From CAKOSP01 sp964370545 (GTDB taxonomy: Bacteria; Bacillota_I; Bacilli_A; RF39; UBA660), in NCBI GenBank assembly GCA_964370545.1, contig CAYJJQ010000023.1, positions 1 to 8,975 on the forward strand: a DNA stretch of 8,975 bases. The letters run 5' to 3'. Position 1 is the first letter of the stretch; every line of letters begins with the position of its first letter. The position numbers were made by a program, and so were the translations under genes. The notes beneath the pieces were generated by a model, which did no database searches, was not told where the DNA came from, and worked only from the letters and a program-made list of their open reading frames with translations. Of this stretch, positions 1 to 7,874 are shown piece by piece.

Positions 1-130
1 CATTAATAAATTGATTTTTTCGAATATCACTATACATTCTTTCTTTAGGTAAAAATGATGGGTATTGTAAGTGATATTGATACATTTGATTAATGAAATA
101 ACCATAATTTAAATAATTATTTTTATTCAT
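1..130 (-). CDS. Small Tyr/Asn-rich hypothetical protein, N-terminal part only
   Basis: I do not recognise this gene. The frame is open from an ATG at 130-128 to the window edge, giving 43 residues that begin MNKNNYLNYGYFINQ. Seven are Tyr and seven are Asn, with no signal peptide and no clear membrane segment. A perfect AGGAGG at 138-143 lies 7 bases before this ATG. A second in-frame ATG at 136-134 is only one base from that AGGAGG, so the downstream ATG was chosen. A TTGACT/TATCCT promoter precedes it, and the permease gene upstream ends in a hairpin terminator, so it looks like the start of a separate transcription unit. Tyr/Asn-rich short N-termini occur in spore-coat and other surface proteins, but that is only a compositional hint. 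The gene is reliable as a coding start; the function is unknown. Confidence 0.7.
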   Translation of the reverse strand, partial: MNKNNYLNYGYFINQMYQYHLQYPSFLPKERMYSDIRKNQFIN

Positions 131-137
131 AAGCATA

Positions 138-143
138 CCTCCT
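138..143 (-). promoter_or_regulatory. Ribosome binding site AGGAGG that fixes the start at 130
   Basis: Read on the minus strand, AGGAGG is followed by TATGCTTATG. The first ATG is one base away, too close for initiation. The second ATG is 7 bases away, which is normal spacing, so position 130 is the better start for the left-edge gene. Confidence 0.75.
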
Positions 144-149
144 ATATTT

Positions 150-178
150 AGGATACTAAAATTTTGGGAGCAAGTCAA
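150..178 (-). promoter_or_regulatory. Sigma-A-like promoter for the left-edge gene
   Basis: On the minus strand a -35 box TTGACT (178-173) is separated by exactly 17 bases from a -10 box TATCCT (155-150). The start site would fall near 143, which puts the AGGAGG almost at the 5' end of the transcript. The leader would therefore be unusually short, or the true start lies a few bases earlier. The -35 box overlaps the U-tract side of the preceding terminator. Confidence 0.5.
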
Positions 179-203
179 ATTAAAACTAACTATTTCTAGT
201 TAG
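177..203 (-). terminator. Intrinsic terminator after the ABC permease gene
   Basis: On the minus strand CTAACTA (203-197) and TAGTTAG (192-186) form a 7-bp stem closed by a GAAA tetraloop. A TTTTAATTT tract follows. The hairpin begins 8 bases past the permease stop codon. The stem is AT-rich and the U-tract is interrupted, so termination may be moderate. Confidence 0.6.
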
Positions 204-210
204 CTTGTGA

Positions 211-971
211 TTATATACTATAGTCTCTTTTATTATAAAGGTTCATTCCTAATATTAATAATAATATACATATTAAAATATAGCTTATTAAAGTTGTTAT
301 TGTATTACTATTTAACACTAAAGAACTTTCCTGAGTTAATATACTAAAAGGAGAAATATACTTAAGAATTTTACCTTTATCGCCTAATAATTCACTTAAA
401 TAGCCTAGTAAATATGTAAATATAACAATACTACTTACTGTAAATGGTGAACCTAATTTAAATTTGATTGCCGCTAATGATATTGCCATCATACTAAATA
501 TATATGGTATTATGCTCATAATAAAAAATGATTTAATCGTATCCATTATTATAAATGTTTCGCCTCCATTTATAAAACCACATGTGAGAGTAATTATTAA
601 AGCTCCCATAATAATAATAAAAATAGCACAAAATGCAGTTAATAGTTTAGATAAAAATATTTCTGTTCTACTTACTGGCATTGAATTTAAATATTCAATT
701 GACTTTGTTTTTTCTTCTTTATATATTAATCCTGCAGAAAATGTAACTGAAAAAATTGATATCGCAACTAACATTAAAGTATATATCATACCAAAATATG
801 TATTGTAATTTGACATATCGCTAAGTTCATTCATACCAAAGAATTGTAACATTTCATCTGGCATCATTGCTATCTCCACAGCAGCTATATCTTGTACATA
901 AGGAAATAAAATCATATACATACCAATAATTAATATTGTAGCTACTTAAATATATTAATTATATTTTTCAT
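211..971 (-). pseudogene. ABC-2 type transporter permease, frameshifted near its N-terminus
   Basis: This is the membrane subunit of an ABC exporter, partner of the ATP-binding gene just upstream. The natural start is an ATG at 971-969, one base after the ATPase stop codon, giving MKNIINIFK and then a TAG at 944-942. The rest continues in another frame, entered at about 945, as VATILIIGMYMILFPYV and on to the stop at 211. About six hydrophobic segments are visible: one at the N-terminal junction and five after it, near residues 43-67, 88-114, 131-152, 157-179 and 207-228 counted from the ATG at 921. Between segments two and three, residues 69-95 (EEKTKSIEYLNSMPVSRTEI...) match the conserved cytoplasmic loop of this family. 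Family members normally have about a dozen more charged residues (E/K/R-rich, ending near an IIW) between the start and the first membrane segment; these are missing. A shorter protein could start at 921 or 915, but no good ribosome binding site precedes either. The substrate is unknown; relatives export antibiotics, peptides or lipids. Confidence 0.75.
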
Positions 972-972
972 T

Positions 973-1772
973 TTACTCACCATCCTTATAAAATTCTAAA
1001 AATTCATCTGTAACATTTTTATTTTTTATTTCTAGTGAAATTAAATTCAATTTAGATAGTTTTTTTATTTCTTTATTTATATCATTATTAACTTCATATG
1101 TTTTTTTATTACCATCAACAGTTTCATAACTAATTATTTGTTTTTGTTTAAGTTTTACTTTAGACATATCCAAATAGTGAGTTTATCACAGTACTCCTCA
1201 ACTTCAATTAAATTATGACTAGATAAAAAGATTGTTTTTCCTTTTTCTTTTTCTAGTTTTATAAGATCAAAGAATTTTTTTTGCATTAATGGATCTAATC
1301 CATTAGTTGGTTCATCTAAGATCAATATTTCATAATCTTTTAATAAACCTTGTATTAAAGATAATTTCTTTTTATTTCCTAAACTTAATTCAGTAATTTT
1401 CTTATTAGTATCAAGTTCAAAATAATCAACTAATCTATCAACATCTTTTTTTGTACTGCTTGTAAATTTAATGGTAAAATTGAGTAAATCTATACATTTG
1501 ATATCATCATAAAATACAGCCTCACTTGGTATATAGCTAATTATTTTTTTAATAATTTTATCATCTTTTTGACTATCATAATTATTAATTATAATCTTAC
1601 CTTCTGTAGGTTTAATGTAGTTCATGATTGCTCTTATAGTTGTGCTTTTTCCTGCACCATTTTTTCCTACAAATCCAACTATTGTACCTTTTGTTATTTC
1701 TAAATTAAAATTACTAACTGCAGTAAATTCCCCATACTTTTTTACAAAATTATTTATTTTAATTATATTCAT
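973..1772 (-). pseudogene. ABC transporter ATP-binding protein (BcrA/CcmA-like), frameshifted
   Basis: This is the nucleotide-binding subunit that would power the adjacent ABC-2 permease. The first frame runs from the ATG at 1772, preceded by GAAAGGA, to a TAA at 1157-1155. It carries Walker A GKNGAGKST (residues 36-44), a PSE in the Q-loop position (82-84), signature LSLGN (129-133), Walker B ILILDEP (149-155), D-loop NGLD and the H-loop His186 in SSHN. At CDKLTI the frame is lost: it ends as WICLK, while the natural continuation lies in another frame (from about 1173: LDMSKVKLKQKQ...) and ends at 973. The family normally has a strand of the type I-x-D/N-G-x-I just after this point; here it is absent. 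That suggests a small deletion of 3n+1 bases rather than one lost base. The truncated 205-residue product would keep all ATPase motifs but lose the C-terminal tail. The start is 33 bases after the rlmD stop, so the gene is probably co-transcribed with it. Confidence 0.8.
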
Positions 1773-1805
1773 AATAATCCTTTCAGTTATTTGTTTTTAA
1801 TTGGT

Positions 1806-2990
1806 CTATTTCCTTTTTAATATACAAATACTTTCAACATGATGAGTAAAACTAAATATATCTATAGCATAGATTATTTTAACTTCATAGTTTTTTTTAA
1901 GTACTTTTAAATCTCTTATTAAACTTGATTGTGAACATGACATATATATTATTTTTTCAGGCTTTTCATTAGATACATAATCAAGAACTAATGAACTTAA
2001 TCCACTTCTTGGAGGATCTACTATTAATGTATTTATTTTTTCTTTAATAGGAAGTTTCTTATTTAAATCACTATGTATAAATTCTGTATTTTCTATATTA
2101 TTTAATAATGCATTATTTCTAGCGCTTATGACAGAGTGTTTTGCTATTTCTACTCCATAGACTTTTTTAGCTTTCTTACTAGCATTAAGCCCTAATAAAC
2201 CTACACCACAGTATAAATCTAGTACTACATCATCTGGAGTTATAAATGTATTCATTATTCTAAAAATATCAGGTATTAAATTTGAATTAACTTGAAAAAA
2301 TGAATTATAAGTTATTTCAAAATCAAGACCACTAATTTGTTCCATTAAATAATTAACCCCATATATGCAATTATCATTTAATATTACACCAACTACATCT
2401 TCTAAATTCATTAAATTTATATCAATTTTATCCTTAGTATTAATTGATATAAGTATATCGTTTTTATAATTACTTCTTATTACTACATCACCACTTGTAA
2501 TATTAAGTTTTTTTATTTCTTCAATATATTTATTAATATTATTAGAAACAATATAACAGTAATTAATTTCTACAATGTTATTACTTTTTTCTTCATAATA
2601 ACCTAATACTTTATTTTTTATTTTAAAACTAGCTTTATTTCTATAATTAACATAATTACTATTCGTTATATTTTCTATATAATTAGGAATATCATTTCTT
2701 TTTAAATTATTAGCAAAGTTATCAAACTTAAACTTAATTCCATCCTCATACTTCATATTCAAATATTGACATCCTCCACATTTATCAAAATGTGCACACG
2801 GAGTGTCTATTCTTAAAGATGATGGTTTTTCTATTGAAACTAGTTTTGCTTCGCTATACTTTTTCTTTTCTAACGTTAAATCAACTATGCAAACATCTCC
2901 AGGTAATGTTTTAGGCACAAAAACTATTTTTCCATCTATATAACCTATACCTCTACCATTATCATCTAATCTTACTATTTCTATATTCAT
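1806..2990 (-). CDS. rlmD: 23S rRNA (uracil-C5)-methyltransferase, RlmD/RlmCD type
   Basis: The product is an S-adenosylmethionine-dependent enzyme that makes 5-methyluridine in 23S rRNA. In Bacillus the single homologue RlmCD modifies both U747 and U1939 (E. coli numbering); which site is used here cannot be told. The 394-residue protein has an N-terminal TRAM RNA-binding domain (about 1-55). The four Cys of the [4Fe-4S] cluster are C65, C71 and C74 (CGGC motif) and C145. An SFFQVN block lies at 230-235, and the SAM site LDLYCGVGLLGL at 257-268 with acidic E281. DPPRSG lies at 325-330, the catalytic nucleophile is C352 in YMSCSQSSLIRD, and the probable general base is E386 in HHVES. The start at 2990 has AGAGG at good spacing. 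Length and motif order are normal. The nucleophile block reads SCSQ, where SCNP or SCDP is usual, but the Cys is kept. It is the first gene of a probable operon with the broken ABC pair. Confidence 0.93.
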   Translation of the reverse strand: MNIEIVRLDDNGRGIGYIDGKIVFVPKTLPGDVCIVDLTLEKKKYSEAKLVSIEKPSSLRIDTPCAHFDKCGGCQYLNMKYEDGIKFKFDNFANNLKRNDIPNYIENITNSNYVNYRNKASFKIKNKVLGYYEEKSNNIVEINYCYIVSNNINKYIEEIKKLNITSGDVVIRSNYKNDILISINTKDKIDINLMNLEDVVGVILNDNCIYGVNYLMEQISGLDFEITYNSFFQVNSNLIPDIFRIMNTFITPDDVVLDLYCGVGLLGLNASKKAKKVYGVEIAKHSVISARNNALLNNIENTEFIHSDLNKKLPIKEKINTLIVDPPRSGLSSLVLDYVSNEKPEKIIYMSCSQSSLIRDLKVLKKNYEVKIIYAIDIFSFTHHVESICILKRK

Positions 2991-3007
2991 AATTACCTCT
3001 TAAAATG

Positions 3008-3016
3008 ATTATAACA
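3008..3016 (-). promoter_or_regulatory. Extended -10 promoter for rlmD and the ABC genes
   Basis: The minus strand reads TGTTATAAT, a perfect extended -10 (TG-n-TATAAT) box, 18 bases before the rlmD start codon. The hexamer 17 bases upstream is GTAAAA, a poor -35, which extended -10 promoters tolerate. The start site would lie near 3001, leaving a leader of about 10 bases with the AGAGG ribosome binding site. The box sits immediately behind the U-tract of the tex terminator. Confidence 0.5.
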
Positions 3017-3017
3017 T

Positions 3018-3042
3018 AAAAAAAGTTTAGTTTTACTAAACT
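3018..3042 (-). terminator. Intrinsic terminator after tex
   Basis: On the minus strand AGTTTAG (3042-3036) pairs with CTAAACT (3030-3024) across a TAAAA loop. A run of six more T (3023-3018) follows. The hairpin starts a few bases past the tex stop codon. On the plus strand the hairpin is followed only by a broken T tract, so orientation favours the minus strand. Confidence 0.85.
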
Positions 3043-3045
3043 CTT

Positions 3046-5166
3046 TTAACTTTTTAATAATGTTAAAGAAACTTTCTTTTTTTCTAAATTAATTTTTTCT
3101 ACATAGCAAGTAACTATTTGACCAACTGATAATTTTTCTGATGGATGTTTAATAAACTCTTTACATATTTTAGAAATATGCACTAAACCATCTGATTTTA
3201 ATCCAATATCTATAAATGCTCCAAAATCAATTACATTTCTCACAGTTCCTTCTAACTCATCTCCTACCTTTAAATCTTCCATTTTAAGAATAGTAGATTT
3301 TAAAATAGGTTTATCAAAACTATCACGAGGATCTCTTTTAGGTTTTTTAAAGGAATCTATAATATCATTAAATGTGTAATTATCTATATCGTATTTATTA
3401 ACAAATTCTACTTCTTGTATTTCTTTAGAACCTATTTTTTCTATACTTAAATTATAGTCATTTAATATTCTTGTTGCAACATCATAACTTTCAGGATGGA
3501 TTGCAGTTGCATCTAATATATTAGTGCCCGCATTTATTCTCATGAATCCTACAGCTTGTTCATAAACTTTAGGAGTTAATATTTTTTTAAGTTCTGCTCT
3601 AGATAATATTTTTTCTTTTTTTTCCCTATATTCAATTAGTTTTTCAGCCATCTTACTTGTAATACCCGATACATATTTAAATAATGCTACACTGGCAGTA
3701 TTTACATCAACTCCAACACTATTAACAGAGCTTAATACCACGAAATCCAAAGATTCTTTTAATAATTTATTTGCTACATCATGTTGATATAATCCTACAC
3801 CTATTGATTCTGGATCGATTTTTACTAATTCTGATAATGGATCTTGAAGTCTTCTACCAATAGAAACTGCACTTCTTTGTTCTACTGAATATGTTGGAAA
3901 CTCACCTATTGCCAGTTTAGAAGCAGAGTATACTGAAGCTCCTGCTTCATTAACTATTATATATTGGCAATTTAATTTAGAACTATCAATTAAATTAGCT
4001 ATAAATTCTTCAGATTCTCTTGAAGCTGTACCATTTCCAATAGCAACTATATTTACATTGTATTTAGATAATAATTCTAAAATTATTTTTGCACTTCCAG
4101 CTTTATCGTTTTTTGGTTCATGTGGATAAATAACAGTTATATCTAATACCTTACCATTTTTATCAAGTACTGCAAGTTTACATCCTGTTCTATATGCGGG
4201 ATCAAGTGCAAGTACCACTTTTTCTTTCATTGGTGGTTGCATTAATAAATTTCTTAAATTTTCAGAGAAATTTTCTATAGCTTTAATATCTGCTTGTTCT
4301 TTAAGTTCTGCCCTTATTTCTCTTTCAACAGATGGATATATTAATCTTTTAAATGAATCTTTAATTGCATCTTTAACTTCTTCTGCTACAAATGATTCAT
4401 TATTTTTAATTATTTTATTTTCTAAGTAATCTATAATTACTTTTTTATCATAATCTAAACTAACTGATATTACTTTTTCAGTTTCGGCTCTATTAATTGC
4501 TAATATTCTATGTGGTTTAGCATTATATATTTTTTCACTAAATTCATAGTACATTTCATACGTTTTATTTTCATCTACTGCATCTTTTTTTACTTTAGTA
4601 ATTAAATTACCAAATTTAAATATACTTGTTCTTATATATTTTCTATAAAATGCATTATCACTAATCCACTCAGCTATAATATATTTAGCTCCTGTGATTG
4701 CATCTTCTGTTGTTTTAACATTATCATTTAAATATTTTATTGCCAAATCATTTAAATTACCAACTGTAGGAAATGACATAATTATTTTAGCAAGAGGCTC
4801 TAATCCGTTATTAATAGCATCAGTTGCTTTTGTTTTCTTCTTTTCTTTAAATGGTCTATATATATCTTCTAATTCCACTAACTTTGTAGCCTTATCAATA
4901 TTAATTATTAATTCAGGCGTTAATAATCCTTTTTCATCTATTAAACGCTTTACATCTTCTTTTTTCTTTTCCAAAGAAAGAACATATTCATATCTTAAAG
5001 ATATTTCTCTAATTTGTTCTTCATCAAGACCACCGGTTGCTTCTTTTCTATATCTAGCTATAAATGGAACTGTATTTCCTTCTGCAAGCAGTTCAAGAGT
5101 TGATTTAACCCCGCCTATATTTATATTTAATTCAATACTAACTTGTTTAATTAATTCTGTATTCAT
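3046..5166 (-). CDS. tex: Tex-family RNA-binding transcription accessory protein
   Basis: This is a cytoplasmic, nucleic-acid-binding protein of the Tex/YdcI family, related to eukaryotic Spt6. Members bind RNA through an S1 domain and are thought to act with the transcription machinery; the exact role is unsettled. The 706-residue length is typical. The N-terminal helical Tex region starts MNTELIKQVS and carries the conserved TVPFIARYRKEATGGLDEEQ (32-51). A YqgF/RNase H-like domain starts at about 316 (VVLALDPAYRTGCKLAV). GNGTASRE lies at 377-384 and YSVEQRSAVSIGRRLQDP at 426-443. A helix-hairpin-helix region holds NSVGVDVNTAS (482-492). The C-terminal S1 domain (about 633-704) contains GAFIDIG and DGLVHISKI. 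The start at 5166 matches the normal family N-terminus, but its ribosome binding site (AGTTGG) is weak. A TATAAT box and a terminator bracket the gene, so it is probably monocistronic. No defect is visible. Confidence 0.95.
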   Translation of the reverse strand: MNTELIKQVSIELNINIGGVKSTLELLAEGNTVPFIARYRKEATGGLDEEQIREISLRYEYVLSLEKKKEDVKRLIDEKGLLTPELIINIDKATKLVELEDIYRPFKEKKKTKATDAINNGLEPLAKIIMSFPTVGNLNDLAIKYLNDNVKTTEDAITGAKYIIAEWISDNAFYRKYIRTSIFKFGNLITKVKKDAVDENKTYEMYYEFSEKIYNAKPHRILAINRAETEKVISVSLDYDKKVIIDYLENKIIKNNESFVAEEVKDAIKDSFKRLIYPSVEREIRAELKEQADIKAIENFSENLRNLLMQPPMKEKVVLALDPAYRTGCKLAVLDKNGKVLDITVIYPHEPKNDKAGSAKIILELLSKYNVNIVAIGNGTASRESEEFIANLIDSSKLNCQYIIVNEAGASVYSASKLAIGEFPTYSVEQRSAVSIGRRLQDPLSELVKIDPESIGVGLYQHDVANKLLKESLDFVVLSSVNSVGVDVNTASVALFKYVSGITSKMAEKLIEYREKKEKILSRAELKKILTPKVYEQAVGFMRINAGTNILDATAIHPESYDVATRILNDYNLSIEKIGSKEIQEVEFVNKYDIDNYTFNDIIDSFKKPKRDPRDSFDKPILKSTILKMEDLKVGDELEGTVRNVIDFGAFIDIGLKSDGLVHISKICKEFIKHPSEKLSVGQIVTCYVEKINLEKKKVSLTLLKS

Positions 5167-5186
5167 ATTACCAACTTTCTTAAAGT

Positions 5187-5192
5187 ATTATA
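5187..5192 (-). promoter_or_regulatory. -10 box for tex
   Basis: A perfect TATAAT on the minus strand lies 20 bases before the tex ATG and directly after the terminator of the upstream ATPase gene. The region 17 bases upstream is T-rich with no recognisable TTGACA. The position is right, but in such AT-rich sequence TATAAT alone is weak proof. Confidence 0.4.
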
Positions 5193-5203
5193 CAATATTT
5201 CTA

Positions 5204-5230
5204 AAAATAAAAAAAGGCTTTTTAAGCCTT
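5204..5230 (-). terminator. Intrinsic terminator after the Ca2+ ATPase gene
   Basis: On the minus strand AAGGCTT (5230-5224) pairs with AAGCCTT (5220-5214) across a 3-base AAA loop. A tract of mostly T (TTTTTATTTTT) follows. The ascending arm begins inside the TAA stop codon of the ATPase gene, so the stop codon and the stem share two bases. Confidence 0.85.
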
Positions 5231-7823
5231 ATTCATCACTAAACGATTCACTTAAAGTTTTTTTAGTTATCTCATTTACTATAAAATAAAATAATGCATA
5301 AAATATTATAAATGAATATTCAGTAATTGATAATGATTTAACTTCAAACAATGTTGATAAAGGAGTAGTTATTAATATTATTTGTAATATTAATAATCCG
5401 ATTAATGAATAGTTCATCACTTTATTTTTTAAGAAACCTTTTCCTACTACTGTAGAATATAAATTTCTACTTGTTAAAGCAAACGTTAATTCTAAAAATA
5501 TTAATGATAAGAATGCAACTGTTGTAGCATTAACGGGATCAATAAATCTATATGTAATGAAATATACAAATAAAATTATAACTGCTTTTAATACTGAAGA
5601 AAATATTATTCTAGATATAATAAAGGGTGTAAAAATAGTACCTGAATTTTTTCTTACCTTTCTACTCATTATATTTTTATCTCCTGGCTCAAAGGATAGA
5701 GCTATAGCTGGAAGTGAATCTGTTACTAAGTTGATATACAGTAAATGAATAGGCAGTAATATTTCTGCTCCAAATAATACCCCGATAAATACAATTAATA
5801 TTTCTGCAATATTAGCTGTTAATAAATATAATATAGCTTTTCTTATATTTTCAAATACATTTCTTCCTTCTTCTACAGCAACTACTATAGTTGAAAAGCT
5901 ATCATCTATAAGAACAATATCAGATACATTTTTTGATACTTCTGTTCCAGTAATTCCCATTCCAATACCAACATCGGCCTTTTTAATTGCAGGAGCATCA
6001 TTTACGCCATCTCCTGTCATGGCCACTACTTTACCATTTTTTTGCCATGCTTTTACTATACGTAATTTGTGTGAGGGAGATACCCTAGCATACACTTTAT
6101 ATTTATGTACATTTTCTTCTAACTCTTTATCACTTAATTTATCTAAATCTATACCTTCAATTGCTATATCATCTTCTTGATAAATTCCAACTTCTTTAGC
6201 AATTGCGATGGCAGTATTTATACTGTCTCCCGTTATCATTATAGGAGTTATCCCTGCTTTATAACATTTTATAATAGATTCTTTAACACTATCTCTAGGT
6301 GGATCTATCATACCTACTAAACCAGTATAAATAAGACCTTTTTCTACATCTTTAATATTATATTTATCTTTTATATCTATTTTTTTATAAGCAAATGCTA
6401 GTACTCTAAGAGCATCTTTTGTTAATTCTTTTTCCAATTGTTTTATTTGATCAATATGTTTCTTAGTTAATTTAATAACTTTATTATTTATATTTATATG
6501 TGTACATTTTTCTAATAAAAAATTCATACTACCTTTTGTTAAAACTAAAGCTTCCTTTTTATCTTCACATATTACACTCATCATTTTTCTATCAGAATCA
6601 AAAGGAAATTCATATATTCTTTTATTAGAATAATCTATTTTTAAATTTTCTATATATTTATATAAGGCTATTTCTGTTGGATCTCCCAAATATTTATTAT
6701 CTTCTTTTTTTACATCGTTACATAAATACATAATCATATTAAGTAATTTATTATTTGATTTACTTAAAATTTCACTATCATAACTTACTTTAACTACAGT
6801 CATTTCATTTTTTGTAATAGTTCCTGTTTTATCGCTACATATTATTTCTGTACTCCCTAAAGTTTCAACTGAAGATATATCTCTAACAACGGCTTTTTTA
6901 TTAGCAAGTCTAGTCATTCCTAAACTTAGTATTACAGTAATAACTGCTGGTAAACCTTCTGGTATGGCAGCTACTGCTAGTGAGATTGCTATAATTATTA
7001 AATGTAAAATATCATCCCCATTAATAATTCCTATTACTACCATTACTGCAATAATTATAGCAATTACTATAGTAAGTACTTTACTTATATTATGAATTTT
7101 CTTTTGAAGCGGTGTATCTACGTGAGCTTCTGTAGTAAGAGCTTTAGCAATTATACCAAGCTCAGTATCCATTCCTGTTTTAACTACTATGGCTTCACAC
7201 TTTCCATAAACAGCATTACTACCTGCAAAAATCATATTTGTTTGATCGTTAATAATTGTGTCTTTTTTTATTATTTTATTTTCTTTAGAAACAGATCCAG
7301 ACTCTCCAGTTAGACTAGCTTCTTCAACTTTAAAAGATGCACTATAAATAACTCTAGCATCAGCTGGTATGTAATCTCCAGCTTCTAAAACTAAAATATC
7401 TCCTAGTACTATATTTTCAATGTTTATTAATTTAACTTTATTATCTCTTTTTACTTTTACATCTGTAATATCTTTTTTCTTTAGTGCATTTATTGCCTTA
7501 TCTGCTTTAGCTTCTTGTACATAACCAAAAATTGCATTCAAAATAACAATGGCTAATATAATAATACTTTCAAAAAAAGATTCATTTTCTAAATATGCAG
7601 CTATAGCTGAAAATCCAGCAGCAAATATTAAAATAATAACCATTAAATTTTTAAATTGTTTTAAAAATTTAATATAGTTACTTTGCTTTTTTTCTTCTTT
7701 AAGTATATTTAAACCATTTCTTTCTAATCTTTTTCTAGCTTCTAATTCAGTTAAACCTTCTTCGCTACTAGATATATTTGTATATAACTCATCTAATTTT
7801 AATTTATAAAAATCTTCTTGCAT
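5229..7823 (-). CDS. P2A-type calcium-transporting P-type ATPase
   Basis: This membrane pump should use ATP to drive Ca2+ out of the cytoplasm; it belongs to the SERCA-like bacterial family (compare Bacillus YloB). The 864-residue protein has an N-terminal cation-ATPase domain (1-65) and TM1-2 (about 60-100). The actuator motif TGES is at 172-175, and TM3-4 holds VAAIPEGLPA at 284-293. The phosphorylated Asp is D331 in DKTGT. The nucleotide domain has FPFDSDRK (406-413) and KGS (430-432). DPPR is at 507-510, TGDGVNDAPA at 603-612, and TM5-10 run from about 665 to 852. Residues matching both SERCA calcium sites are present: E289, N671, E674, N698, T701, D702 and E778. The start at 7823 has AGGATAGG upstream and gives a normal N-terminus. 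The gene is isolated between two terminators. A related P2 specificity such as Mn2+ cannot be excluded, but the TM5/TM6/TM8 residues favour Ca2+. Confidence 0.93.
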   Translation of the reverse strand: MQEDFYKLKLDELYTNISSSEEGLTELEARKRLERNGLNILKEEKKQSNYIKFLKQFKNLMVIILIFAAGFSAIAAYLENESFFESIIILAIVILNAIFGYVQEAKADKAINALKKKDITDVKVKRDNKVKLINIENIVLGDILVLEAGDYIPADARVIYSASFKVEEASLTGESGSVSKENKIIKKDTIINDQTNMIFAGSNAVYGKCEAIVVKTGMDTELGIIAKALTTEAHVDTPLQKKIHNISKVLTIVIAIIIAVMVVIGIINGDDILHLIIIAISLAVAAIPEGLPAVITVILSLGMTRLANKKAVVRDISSVETLGSTEIICSDKTGTITKNEMTVVKVSYDSEILSKSNNKLLNMIMYLCNDVKKEDNKYLGDPTEIALYKYIENLKIDYSNKRIYEFPFDSDRKMMSVICEDKKEALVLTKGSMNFLLEKCTHININNKVIKLTKKHIDQIKQLEKELTKDALRVLAFAYKKIDIKDKYNIKDVEKGLIYTGLVGMIDPPRDSVKESIIKCYKAGITPIMITGDSINTAIAIAKEVGIYQEDDIAIEGIDLDKLSDKELEENVHKYKVYARVSPSHKLRIVKAWQKNGKVVAMTGDGVNDAPAIKKADVGIGMGITGTEVSKNVSDIVLIDDSFSTIVVAVEEGRNVFENIRKAILYLLTANIAEILIVFIGVLFGAEILLPIHLLYINLVTDSLPAIALSFEPGDKNIMSRKVRKNSGTIFTPFIISRIIFSSVLKAVIILFVYFITYRFIDPVNATTVAFLSLIFLELTFALTSRNLYSTVVGKGFLKNKVMNYSLIGLLILQIILITTPLSTLFEVKSLSITEYSFIIFYALFYFIVNEITKKTLSESFSDE

Positions 7824-7854
7824 ATTTACCTATCCTATAATTATATAATATCAA

Positions 7855-7860
7855 ATTATA
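7855..7860 (-). promoter_or_regulatory. Probable -10 box for the Ca2+ ATPase gene
   Basis: TATAAT occurs twice on the minus strand between the preceding terminator and the ATG, at 7860-7855 and 7845-7840. The first is preferred because a start near 7848 leaves about 25 bases including the ribosome binding site, whereas the second would start inside it. No convincing -35 is seen, and the 82-base gap is too small for a usual riboswitch plus promoter. Confidence 0.35.
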
Positions 7861-7874
7861 TATATTTAATCTAC

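Noticed and set aside
464..808. Plus-strand open frame of 114 codons opposite the permease gene
   Set aside because: It is antisense to a recognisable membrane protein, has no ribosome binding site, and its Ile-rich sequence is what an AT-rich opposite strand gives.
940..1184. Programmed -1 frameshifting joining the two pairs of ABC frames
   Set aside because: Neither overlap holds a proper X-XXY-YYZ slippery heptamer or a clear downstream stem. A simple slip would also leave the missing family-typical residues unexplained. Deletion or assembly error is the simpler reading.
4694..5242. Plus-strand open frame of 182 codons opposite the start of tex
   Set aside because: It lies opposite a strongly conserved tex N-terminus and crosses a terminator and promoter region; it has no recognisable domain.
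5557..5748. Plus-strand open frame opposite the Ca2+ ATPase gene
   Set aside because: Short, antisense to a well-conserved transmembrane and loop region, and without start signals.
7092..7313. Plus-strand open frame of 73 codons opposite the ATPase actuator domain
   Set aside because: A shadow of the conserved ATPase frame; its composition is low-complexity and it has no ribosome binding site.
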